From Vitellaria paradoxa (lineage: Eukaryota; Streptophyta; Magnoliopsida; Ericales; Sapotaceae), in contig CM034236.1 in NCBI GenBank assembly GCA_019916065.1, positions 55,208,690 to 55,272,689 on the forward strand: a stretch of DNA of 64,000 nt, written 5' to 3'. Shown here piece by piece: positions 1 through 11,400 of the stretch (the stretch's first letter is position 1; each line of letters starts with the position of its first letter). The position numbers and the translations under genes were made by a program. The notes beneath the pieces were generated by a model, which ran no database searches, was not told the DNA's origin, and saw only the letters and a list, made by a program, of their open reading frames with translations.

Positions 1-314
1 GTGTTTGTTTGGTTTTTTGGTTAATCCGTGAGACCCACGGATTGGAGTGTTAGTGATGAGATTTGGTGGATGAGTAATCCCGGGGGGTTGGGGTATTATT
101 AATCCCCCATTGTCGGATTGTTTCCCTCTAAAATCCAAATGTTCAAAATTATTTCCTATCACATCTTTTATTCCATTTTATATCCCACCAACCAAACACT
201 TAAAAAATAATCCCACATAAAAATTTAATCCCATCTTTTATCCAATTCCATATATTATCCATGGTATTATTTATCCCCCATCATCCAATCTCCTCAAACA
301 AACTAGCCCTTTGG
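1..314. mobile_element. possible MITE-like element cut by the window edge
   Basis: The stretch begins with a GTTTGTTTGG-type sequence and closes near 290-314 with an inverted-looking CAAACAAACTAGCCC. In between are several 'taatccc' and 'ccattgtcgg' style blocks in both orientations. This resembles a short non-autonomous TIR transposon, but the left end lies at the window border, so neither the terminal repeat nor a target duplication can be confirmed. No coding potential is visible. Confidence 0.3.
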
Positions 315-388
315 GTTTTTGGAGGCCGGTCACTATTTATGGACTTATAAGGATTTAAGTCATACCCAAAAAACTTGTTTGTGAATAA

Positions 389-556
389 GGCTCCGTTTGG
401 AGCTAAACAAAATAAAATAAAATTCTACAAAACTCTACAAACACGAATTACGATATAGTAAAATTTAAATTCTTCACTCACTACACGAATTATAAGACAT
501 TTACTTTTACAATTTTATTTTATTTTCTACACTTTTATACAACTCCAAACACACCC
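389..556. mobile_element. short MITE (GTTTGGAG termini, TAA duplication)
   Basis: A 168-bp non-coding element. The left end reads GGCTCCGTTTGGAG, and the right end, reverse-complemented, reads GGGTGTGTTTGGAG, so the ends form an imperfect terminal inverted repeat. The element is flanked by TAA on both sides (386-388 and 557-559), matching the 3-bp TWA duplications of PIF/Harbinger MITEs. A diverged relative with the same internal blocks lies at about 60160-60310. The family assignment is inferred. Confidence 0.6.
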
Positions 557-660
557 TAAGTCACACTTGCAACAAAAAGACAAAAAATAACATTACGCAT
601 TTTTCACTATATTTCAAAATTGCCAGTTTTATCCGAAAATAGTGCACACTTCACTCATAA

Positions 661-905
661 CTTCTGCAATTTGTCATCTTTTTTACAAAGCAAACAAAAC
701 CGATTTTAGGAAATAGAATCAAAACTGTTTGGAAAAAACCTAATTCCGCGACTTTCCATCTTTTTTACAAAGCAAGCAAAATCAATTTTTGGAAACAAAA
801 TCAAAACTATTTGGGAGAAACCTAATTCTGCGACTTTCCATCTTCTTTACAAAACAAGCAAAACCGATTTTTTGAAACAAAATCAAAACTGTTTGGGAAA
901 AACTT
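661..905. repeat. 82-bp unit in three tandem copies
   Basis: Three consecutive copies of a unit of about 82 bp are visible. Each contains 'catctt(t/c)tttacaaa(g/a)caa(a/g)caaaa', 'gaaacaaaatcaaaact' and 'tttggga(a/g)aaac'. The shared CATCT marks start at 675, 757 and 839. The copies differ by scattered substitutions. No ORF and no transposon protein is associated. Confidence 0.7.
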
Positions 906-1149
906 AAATCGATCATCATTTATAAGTATCTTTATTTTTTCTTATTTTGAAACAGTACCGGTACTGTTTTGAAGATAGATCAAAATGCTAATTAACCCCA
1001 TGGATTTCTCTTGCCCAAAACTTATTATCTACTTATAATTCATGGTGCTGTTCTGAAAGCAGCACCGGTACTGTTTTCATACTACCATAAAAAACATCAA
1101 TCGATGCATAATACAAACCATCCATACGAACCAACATCATCATATAGAA

Positions 1150-2050
1150 CAATACCACATAATAAAACAGCACCGCATACAAAACAGTACCGCATAATAA
1201 AACAGTACCGTATAAAAAATAGTACCTCCTTAAAACAGCACAATTCTTTGTACGTGATACTTCTTTTTATGTTTAATTGTGGTATTTGAATACTAGATAC
1301 ATTTAATACCGTGTTTATACGATAATACATCTTACTAAAAACAGTACCACATAATAAAACAGTACAGCATAAAAAACAGTACCGCATAAAAACAGTACCT
1401 CATTAAAACAGCACAATTCTTTGTATGTAATACTTCTTTTTATGTTTAATGGTGGTCTTTGAATACTAAATACATTTGGTACTGTGTTTATACGATAATA
1501 TATCTTACTATAAACAGTATCACATAGAACAGTACCACATAAAAAACAGTACCGAATTAAAATAGCACCGTTCTTTGTATGTGGTACTTCTTTTTGTGTT
1601 TAATGGTGGTATTTGAATACTAGATACATTCGGTACTATGTTTATACGACAATACATCTTACTATAAACAATACCACATAGAACAGTACCGCATACAAAA
1701 CAGTACCTAATTAAAACAACACTGTTCTTTGTATGTGATACTTCTTTTTGTGTTTAATGGTGGTTTTTGAATATTAGATACATTTGGTACTGTGTTTATA
1801 CGATAATACATCTTACTAGAAACAGTACCACACAGAACAGTATCACATAATAAAACAGTACCTCATTAAAACAGCACGATTCTTTGTATGTGGTACTTCT
1901 TTTTGTGTTTAATGGTGGTATTTGAATACTAGATACATTTGGTACTGTGTTTATACGATAATACATCTTACTGGAAACAGTACCACATAGAACAATATCA
2001 CATAATAAAACAGTACCGCATAAAAAAAGTATCAAATTAAAACAATATCA
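1150..2050. repeat. 155-bp tandem array with ACAGTACC sub-repeats
   Basis: About five to six copies of a unit of roughly 155 bp lie head to tail. The marker 'ttctttgta(t/c)gt' recurs at 1244, 1417, 1571, 1725 and 1880, giving spacings of 173, 154, 154 and 155. Each unit holds several short runs of ACAGTACC(A/G)CATA(A/C)AAA, a block 'gtttaatggtggt(a/t)tttgaatac(t)aga' and 'gtttatacgataatacatcttact'. Apparent ORFs here are by-products of the repeat. The array looks like a small local satellite. Confidence 0.75.
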
Positions 2051-3615
2051 TATGTATGTGGTAATTATTACTAAAATTCAACAAAAAAATTATGAACGTT
2101 AACATACCATTATTCGCATCATTGCCCGTAGCTATTTATGACATTTTAACCGACTTTTTATCTCATTACATGCTTGTTCAAATAAAAAATATACCATATA
2201 TCTTCACACGATTTCTAAGGAATGAAACAAAAACGAAAAAACGTGATTCACAGTTACCACAATTTCTGACAACTTCCATCTCAGTTAATAATAGAAACAA
2301 ATGGTATTTAAGTTATATTATAAATTATATTTAAAACCAAGTCGTGGGACCCACTTAAAAGTATGACTTAAATACAAAACTTTCTACATTAGTATGACTT
2401 AAAAGTAATACTTTTTTTGGTGTGCCTAATAATCTTAAAAGATTACAAAATATGACTTAAATACAATTTTCTGTTTTCTTTTTATTACCAACACATGCGT
2501 TTGTCTTTTGCATTTTTGTCCATTGGTAAGCGAATTGTAATTAACGTTTATTTTATGTTAAACATTGACGCTAAGTTTCTTTATGATTTAGAAATGCATA
2601 GAGTTACTTAAAACTTCTAATTTTTATACAGAGCTCTCTATGATGTTCCCCGAGTTATAATTAAAAAAATTTGACTTTTTCACTCACAACCCCCTTTAGT
2701 AGACTTTTTATTTAATTTTTTAATAAATTAAATCAAATTAAAATTTTTAATTGTTTTTTAACTATGTCTAGAGAGAGAAAATACAAGTATGGATAAAAAT
2801 TCACAAACTCTCATGTCGACAAATATTACGATTCATGTAGGTTCGAGCACCGTTAATAGAAAACTATTTTATCAACTAATCATTACAAAATCACATTAGT
2901 AGAATGTGAATTTAAAAATAAATTTTTGAACAAAATCGTGTTAGATGATGTAAATTTTTAAAAATTTATTTAAAATCGTATTCTCATAATGTAATTTTTA
3001 TTGAATTTGAATCCCTAATTCATTTTAGATCAAAATGTAAATTGTTCTTTCAGGACAAATAAGAGAAGGGTAGAAGTGAGAGCTGATGGAGAGAGCGACT
3101 AGGTTTTCAATGAAATGACTTTGTGTTAGAGGTAAATAATCTAATGCTAAAAAATTACTGCGTCACTCAAGTTATATGAATTTATTAAAGAATCTAATAA
3201 ACTCATTCTTATTCTTATGATTCATCAAATGTGTATATACACACATACGTGTGACTTATACATACATATATACATTATTGTTGAATATGCAACCAAGAAG
3301 AGTAACATATAATTACAAAAAAAAGAAGAGTAACATATAATAGTAAGATTTTTAATTTATGATAATATTACATTCATAATTTGTGAGAATGGCATATTTA
3401 GAAATTTTTTTTTCAAATAATCACATTTTGTGAAATAACAATGGCGTTTGAAATTTCAAAATGTTGAAAAAAAATAAAAGTTTTTTTTTGGTAATTGAAA
3501 AAAAAATAAAAGTTGGTATAAGAACAACAAAGAGCGGAAATTTAATTAGAAATAATTAAGGATTTTTAATATTTTTCGACATAAATCACTGGTGGTTAAT
3601 TACGAAAAAAAAATC
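2051..3615. other. AT-rich intergenic DNA, no gene seen
   Basis: Low-complexity, AT-rich sequence with short T and A runs and a few 'atatac' stretches near 3230-3280. No conserved protein is readable in any frame. The last part presumably contains the upstream promoter of the histone chaperone gene, but no TATA box could be assigned with confidence. Confidence 0.5.
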
Positions 3616-3764
3616 ACTGGTGGTCCCCCACCCCAGAGAGTGTAAGGGGTGTCTTAGGCTTAAACGCGGTTGGTCATATAAAATACCTGTGCACAGCATT
3701 AGTGGTAGTAGAATTCCCTCGCGGCCACCGCAGCTTATGTGGAGGGGGCGGAACGAAACCCTCG

Positions 3765-3865
3765 TTACTCATCTCTCTCTCTCTCTCTGCAACTGGCCAC
3801 CTCTCCTCTCTCTACCTCTCCATTCCCTGAGAGAGACTCCGAGCTTAGGGTTTTCGCATCCCAAA
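3765..3865 (+). promoter_or_regulatory. probable 5'UTR of the NRP gene with CT tract
   Basis: The sequence just before the ATG is CT-rich (a CTCTCTCTCT run near 3773-3790, then more 'ctctcctctctctacc'), followed by 'gcttagggttttcgcatcccaaaATGG'. Pyrimidine-rich leaders ending in 'agggtttt' are common in plant housekeeping genes. The transcription start was not located. Confidence 0.5.
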
Positions 3866-4484
3866 ATGGTTGGTGACCGCTACAAGAAATCCAAGGTCGC
3901 CTTCAAACCCGAGGAGGAATATTCCGATCACATTGACAGTGAGCTCGTCCTCTCCATCGAGAAGTTACAAGAGGTGCAGGATGAACTCGAGAAGGTTCGA
4001 ATTTCCACCTTACATACATAGGCACGAGTGATCGGCGATTTTTTTTTTCCTGAATTCTCTCTTTGGAATTGATGTCTTTGTATACAGAACTGTTCTTCTA
4101 ATTGTCATTAAAATGGTTTGTTTTTCTTTTGTTTATGCATTGAACTAGCAGGTGACTTATAGGGCATAAGTTTATGATCTTTTTACGAGATTGTGGTGAT
4201 TAAATGCATTTTTTTGTTCCTCTTTTTGTCAGAAATTGATTCTGGATCTATTGGTATGTTTTGCAATCCAACGTAGATGTTTCTCTTTAATGTAGTAATA
4301 TAGCATGGGTTGGCTATTGGAAAAAATTGTGCAGAAGGATAGATAACTGCTGAAAGTTTTGTGAAAATTTAAGCAGAATCTGAACATCATTATTATTTTT
4401 GGTTATCCTTGTGGTTCTCACTGGGAGAAATTTCAAAGTAAAGAAGGAAAGAAAGGAAATGATTTAGGAAGCAATTTTTTTTTC

Positions 4485-4521
<37 letters not shown>

Positions 4522-5419
4522 TTTGTTTTTGTTTTTACAAGCATTTTGATATCTGAACTTTAATACTTTCAGAGAATGAACAGTGGCTTAAGGCTATTTG
4601 TTTAATTATTTTTATGTAATCGTAAATAAGCATGGCAGTACATTAAAAGAATAAATGCTCTTTTGGCAAAGCAGTGATCTTACCATTATATAGATATATT
4701 TGTTTCTTTGTCTTACCTCCTGTAGAACTTGTTATTTTTGAAGTGATTCGGTACTTGTTTTTTTTTTTTTTTTAATTTTATTTTCCCTCTTGTTTATTTG
4801 TTTTTTTTCCTCCTTACTTTTTTTTCTTTTTTTTTTCCCGGTTAATGTTGATTCATGTGTAACTTTTCTCACCGGAATGATCATGAGAACCCAACCTATG
4901 AGGTGCCAATGTCAATAGAAATTGGCGTGCATATTCACATACACATGCAACATGGATGCTGTTTGTCTACATTGCAAGAAGATTAGTCTTTGGTGAGATG
5001 TGTTGCTGGTGACAAAAATCTTTGGTTAATGTCTAGTTTAGAATTTTAACTGCAGAAAATTTCAATCACCAATGGAATGGGTTTAAGCTAACGCATCTTG
5101 ATTTATGGTATCCTTAACAAGGTACAAGAGTGGAAAATCATGGTGGTTTCCTTGTTGGGAAATTGTATGACCACCCAAATATTCCTCATTTTTTGTTGCA
5201 TCCATTAAACATTCCATTATGTAATGGATTGCCAAGGGACGATATTTGTAATTCTCTGTGCTGAAAATCTTCCATTTATGCCATAGGAACAAAGATGGAG
5301 ATAAGGATTTTTATTTTTCTTATAGCGTCACTTCTAATTCTATTGCTTAGGTTTTTTTCAATGTATATGTAGGAGGATGTCATTTTTTGTGTGGGCTTGA
5401 TTCAACTCTAGTGGTTAAG

Positions 5420-5464
<45 letters not shown>

Positions 5465-8400
5465 GGAACAAGTGTACATGGTGAAATGTTACAGAAGGTA
5501 CAAAGGCACAAAGGGGATACCATTTATGTAAACAAAGAGAATAAAAACAATCTATACATGCACCTGTTCTACGTTATCTAAAGAATCCAAAAATGGAGTC
5601 AAGGATGGGCCAACAATTGCCTGAAACTCACCTATATAAGATAGACAAAAGCCTTCCCTTGAGAGCTTAGCTTCCACTCCATCAAAAGATCTATGATTTT
5701 GTTTCCTCTCTCCTCCCCCGGTAAAAGCCACATCATGACAAATGGGGCGAACTGTTGAGTCTATTTCCTTCTACTGCCCATCTTATTGTCTCCCATACAT
5801 TCCTTCTACTGCCCATCTTATTGTCTCCCATACACGGATTTGTTCCACCACCTCCCTCACAAATGTTGCAAGGTTCTTATTAGTTGGTATGGTAAAGCTG
5901 CTTATAGAAGCAAATATGGCCTCATAAGCTAATGAATTAGGGTTTGAACATTGTTGCATTTATAGCACATTTCGGGGGTTCGGTTGTATAAAGAACCAGG
6001 TAAAGCCTTCTGTTTTGATTTTTAATTAATTTCCTAATCTTATGTTAGATAGTAACTCTAATTTTATGTTCGGCTATTGTTGGATTTTCTTTAGTTGTTG
6101 TTTGTAATAAATAGGGTATTCGACTTTCTTATGTTTGTTGTTTATTTTTTAACTTTTCGTTCCATTTATGCTCATTTCAGATGCTCTACATTTCCTGTAG
6201 TTGTCATATCAACCCAAACACCTGGTTCCAACATAACCCCTAGGGTATAGAAGCCACTCACTTCATGATTTTAGCATCCTTGCGTAGCCTTACTTCTTGG
6301 TGAAGCAACTCAATACACCAAGTTAAAAACTTGGTGTTGGGGTTAGCTATATAACCACAGGTAGTGATGTAGGGTACACAAGAATTGGCAAGAGTTGTTT
6401 TTGTAATAAAATATTTGGTCAAATGGTTAATCTTCATTGAACATCTGGTATGTTAGTACTTGGATCGAACTCTACTAATTACAGAACATTTTCAATTCAA
6501 ACGAAACCGTGTCGGTCTTAGCTCAATTCACAATGCCCATGCATGGTAAATGAAAGTCCCTGTATTAATTTTTTTTTTTGGCAACTCTATGCCTACTCTT
6601 GCTTTTGTTACACCCACTTAAATTCCACTATTACAATAAGGTAACAAAGTGTATCACTTCTTTCAATTTGGAATACTTTGCCTTTTGCTTAGTCAGGCCA
6701 TATTCATCCATAATTGAGTGCCATCATTTGCTTGGGCTAATTAAGGCAACATTACAAGCACATGCATCCACTCAATTTAATCCAGCACTATAGCATCATT
6801 TAGTTTGATTTTTCTAATCATTTTTACCAGGATAGCTGGTCATATGGCGTTACCATCAAGTAGTCCTAAGCTTCTATAAACTAGTGTAGTTTGTAAATTC
6901 CATTAAGATTTTTCTGTTTAATTATTGCGTTGCAACCCTACAGGTTAATGAAGAAGCCAGTGAGAAAGTTTTGGAAGTTGAGCAGAAGTATAATGAGATC
7001 CGCAGGCCCGTATATGCTAAACGAAGTGAGATCATTGAATCTATTCCTGACTTTTGGTTGACAGCTGTAAGCGATCCAGCATATCTGTATGCATTTCATT
7101 AAATACTATTTATAAAGTAATCATAAATTTGTACTTTCTCCCATTTTTAATTACTTCTGCGTTACTGATCTGTGCAGTTCTTGAGTCATCCTGCACTTTG
7201 TGATCTTTTGAGCAAGGAAGACACAAAGGTGTGGCACATTATATGTAAAACCATCAACTGGAACATTTACCCTGACATAATTAATCATTGTAGTATACCA
7301 CATTTCTTGTATTCATCATTTCAACATTATTTTATTCAATTTTTGTTTCTGATTTTAATTATTTGGTTCTAAGTGTGACGCTTTTAACTTCTCGGGCACA
7401 TAAATGAATGGGAACGGATATCACTAAAACATTTCATTTTTCCTCTTGACTGAAGATTTTCAAGTATCTGGATTCTATTGATGTGGAGGATTTTAATGAT
7501 GTAAAGTTGGGATACTCCATCACATTTGTAAGTTCTTCTGCTTACCTTGTTTAGTCGAGTAAGTCTTTCTTAGAAGAGTTGTCCACTGTTCTATATGTAT
7601 AAGTGCTACTGACAGATAATGCACTTAGACACATTCATTCTTATATTGAGTTGTCACTAACTTTTTTGCATTTTACAAACCTCCAGAACTTCAAACCTAA
7701 TCCTTACTTTGAAGATGCGAAGCTGACGAAAACCTATACATTCTTTGATGAGGGAACTACTAAAATTACTGGCACAAGCATCAAGTGGAAGGAAGGCATG
7801 GTACTGACAAATACCATCTATGACTATTTGTATGTTTAATTATTTTCAGATGTATGAAAAATGAAATTCGACATGTGAAGGGTGCTGCTAATGGAGTTAA
7901 TCATGAGAAAAAGGGAAACAAAAGGCCTCCTCCTGAAGAGAGGTATTTAATCTCACTAGTTTTGTCTTCTGTAATAAAGCTATTTTGTAGCAGTAGCTAA
8001 AATTTATGCTAGCTAGAGGCTAGAAATTTGGGTTAGGCAGGCAAGGTCTCATTGCTTGAAGGAAGTTTTATACAAATATTATTATTGGATAGATCCATGC
8101 TTCCATTAAACAGAATGACAAATTCATAAATGGCCTTCTGCTTTCCATATAAGCTGTAGTTTGGCTCACTAGGGAATTTACTTCAGATTGATAAAATGAA
8201 GCAACATTGAAGGCAATCACATTTAGATTAGAGATACCATAAAAGTTTGATGCAAGGTTTGTCGTTATGTGATTGTTGTCTATGTTTTGATGCTTTACCT
8301 AAAAAGTAAGTGTTGGTGATGGTAGATGCACAGATAAATACGTAGTTACCATAAATCACTAATACCCCTACAAACCACATTTTCTTACACATGTTCCGAA

Positions 8401-11400
8401 ACACCAATACATAGTTTTGATGATCTGAACATGTTATATTTTCATTAGAAAAGATATAAATAACGAATTGATAACAAATTGTGTGACAATAATTAAAAAG
8501 TTCAAACTTTTATGGAAGGATGAGTAAAGATTCGTATGAAACAGAAAGTGCACGTGGTTTCATGAATATCTATACTATTTTGTTTTCTTGATTATTATTA
8601 TTATTTTTTTAAATATGTTACTTTTAAACAGCAAAACATTTTAATAATACGGCAAGTTGGCAACTTTATGAAAAGCATATCCCCCATTGTACTGCAATTT
8701 AGAGTGCAAGCAAACTGTGTTTCTGTTTTTGTTCCATGTACTGAAATGATTCATGTTCTAGGTAACATTTGTCCAGTATCTACCGTGTATGATCAACAAG
8801 TAACTTATCCAATTTCTGATCAACTTCATCTATGTTGCATTCCCTGGTTATGAGATCACACAGAGTGTTTGATCCATTTAAATCTCTCTAGTTCATTTGT
8901 GATAAATTTCATTATTTAAAATTTGGAAGGACTGAAAACACTATTCCTTTCACCAAAAAAAAAAAAAAAAAAAAAAAAAATAAATAAATAAATAAGTACC
9001 AAAAGCACTGCCTTTATGAGAAAGGAAAACTGCGTATGCAGAAATGAAATCAAAGGGGAAAAAAGATTCTGATTGCCACTTCTATAACATACTCTTTGTT
9101 TGTTGCTGTTGGCATGCGTTCCTCGAAAGTAAGTGGGGCTTAAGTTGCAAGACACAATTGAGACATTTTGAGGTGTCAACCACGTGGAATAGCTTTAGAG
9201 GCTGTACTTTACATGAATAAATTCTATAACTTTCCTTGTTGAATTTTATTTCCTGGGTGCAAGTCCTAATGGTTCCAAAACTCGCAAATGATCCACATAT
9301 ATTTGATGTTTGAGTTAAGTTTCATTTCCTTTCACCCCTTCCCTATTGGTTGATTCACAAGCTGATGCATTATGTAGTATATGACCACTTCTGCAGATTA
9401 TTTTCAGGTTTTCCATTTATTTGCAAGATCGGATTTTACTTTCTGTTTCTTTTTATAATCCAATTGGTAATTTCCTTTTAAGGTGTATTCAGAATTGCCA
9501 GTGGACATTGAAGAGAAGATTTTATGTTTAAGAATGGTTTATTTTCTCCCATACTGTCATTAGGTTGCATTAAGTAACTCCTTTAGGTATTTTTAGCATT
9601 AAATTTGCTTTTATTGTCCCTCATTGGCACTTGTCAAAGTAGTAATTTCATCCTGTTAAAACAGTAAACTGGTACTTTGGGTTAAAACTGTAAACTAGTG
9701 CTTCCAAAGTTAGCCATACTAGTTTTATGCATGTGAAACCTGTTTGCTTCCCTCAGAATTGAAATATGCTGTTAAATAATTATTGAGTTAATTTATAAGT
9801 AATGAGAGTTAAGTTTTAAACTAAACCAATTGTTTATGTTCCATGATCATGTTCCCGTTTTTTTCCCATTTCCGTCAAGCCATCCTTAATTTGGTTTCTA
9901 TCTTGATTTTTTCCATTCTTATTCTCTAATCTTGAGATCTCAATTCTCTTAACTCTAGTACAGTACCTCATTTATGACAGGAGAAATAAAAACTATGTAC
10001 AAAGTTGGAACCAAAATGTTGTAATGTATTATAATTTCATTGGAAACACATTTGTTGACAGTAGTTTGTAAAGCTTGTCACAAGGGGTGGAAAGTTAGAA
10101 GGAAGAGTAAAATTTGTGTCCGGGTAAATTATGTTTTTCCTTCTCTTCGATGGTTGAGCATGAAGGAAATTAGAATCGAGGATTGAACGTTGTTTGACCA
10201 TACGATGACATCCTTTTTATCAAATGCGCTGTTCGAAGGGCAGAATGTAGGAGCAAAAGTTCCTACATTTCTTACGTTTTGATCACTTTGTAGCATAGAT
10301 AATTTGGTAGATGTGAAAGGGAAGTTTTGCTCCCATCTTTCTAACCTTCCTTTGCATATTCCTTTGTACCATGTGATGGGAGCTCTGTCAACGCCTCCCC
10401 TTTTTTGCCCCACCATTTCCTTTGTCCCAACTTCCCATCTTCCAAATAAACTATAAATCTCACTGATGCATCAAGAGGTTGAAAGATTGAAAGAATTTTC
10501 TTCTTTTCTTTTCAGTTCAGTTGGGTAAATAGTTGTAGAGGTATGAGTGGAAACACTGAAATATGTTTGTGAATAATGTGATGTACATATCTAAGCTATC
10601 TTGCTGTAGCTCAAGGTTTAAATGGCTACATGTATTACTTGTTATTATGGATTAAGTTTATGAAAATTGAATGATGAATGGCCTGTGAGTTGATGTTTCG
10701 TTCCCCCTTCTTCTCCTTATCTATTCCTTCTACTCTTGCTAAATTCTTTTCTTGGTTTCACATTAACTTGGTATAAGTGCCCAAAATCCTTAAAATTCTC
10801 AATTTGTTACTGTTTTCTGGCACCATCTATATTATGGCAACCAACATTGTTTTTTGGCAGCTTTCCAGCTACCAACACTGCTTTTTCCCTGGTGACTCTC
10901 CGATAGTTCTTCACTATTTTCCAAGCACTTTCCAACAACTTCACTGTTTTTTTGGCAGTGTTTTGGTGAAACTTTGGTAATTTCCACTGTTATCAATGTC
11001 AACCTCCGATACTCTCAGTTTCATACATATATCTACATTTGTTTGCTTTAAGTCTTTCTTCTTGATTTAAAAAAAATAAGTATTTTATTTTATTTTTCTG
11101 TTTTTTAGTTCTTCTAGTTAAAAAGAAAAGAAAAGAAAATCGAGTCTTGTTAAAAAAAAAATTATATTATAGGTGTAACTGTGAATATCGAAGTCATGGC
11201 AAGGAGCGAAAGTACTACTCGAAACCTCCTAGTTTTGATCGTCTTCTTGATCTTAAGGATTTAATCCAATGACTTGAAGATACGGATCAATATCTTAATT
11301 GGTTTGGATTTTCCAAAGAGAAAAGAGTTGATTATGTTAGTACAGGGTTGATCGAAGATGATCTACTTTACACATCCAAAAAAAAAAAAAAAAGATGCTC

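Noticed and set aside
1150..2050. ORFs of 79-96 codons in the tandem array
   Set aside because: They are low-complexity translations of the repeat unit and appear on both strands.
10129..10416. Minus-strand 95-codon ORF in NRP intron 6
   Set aside because: No recognisable family; the surrounding frames are equally open by chance.
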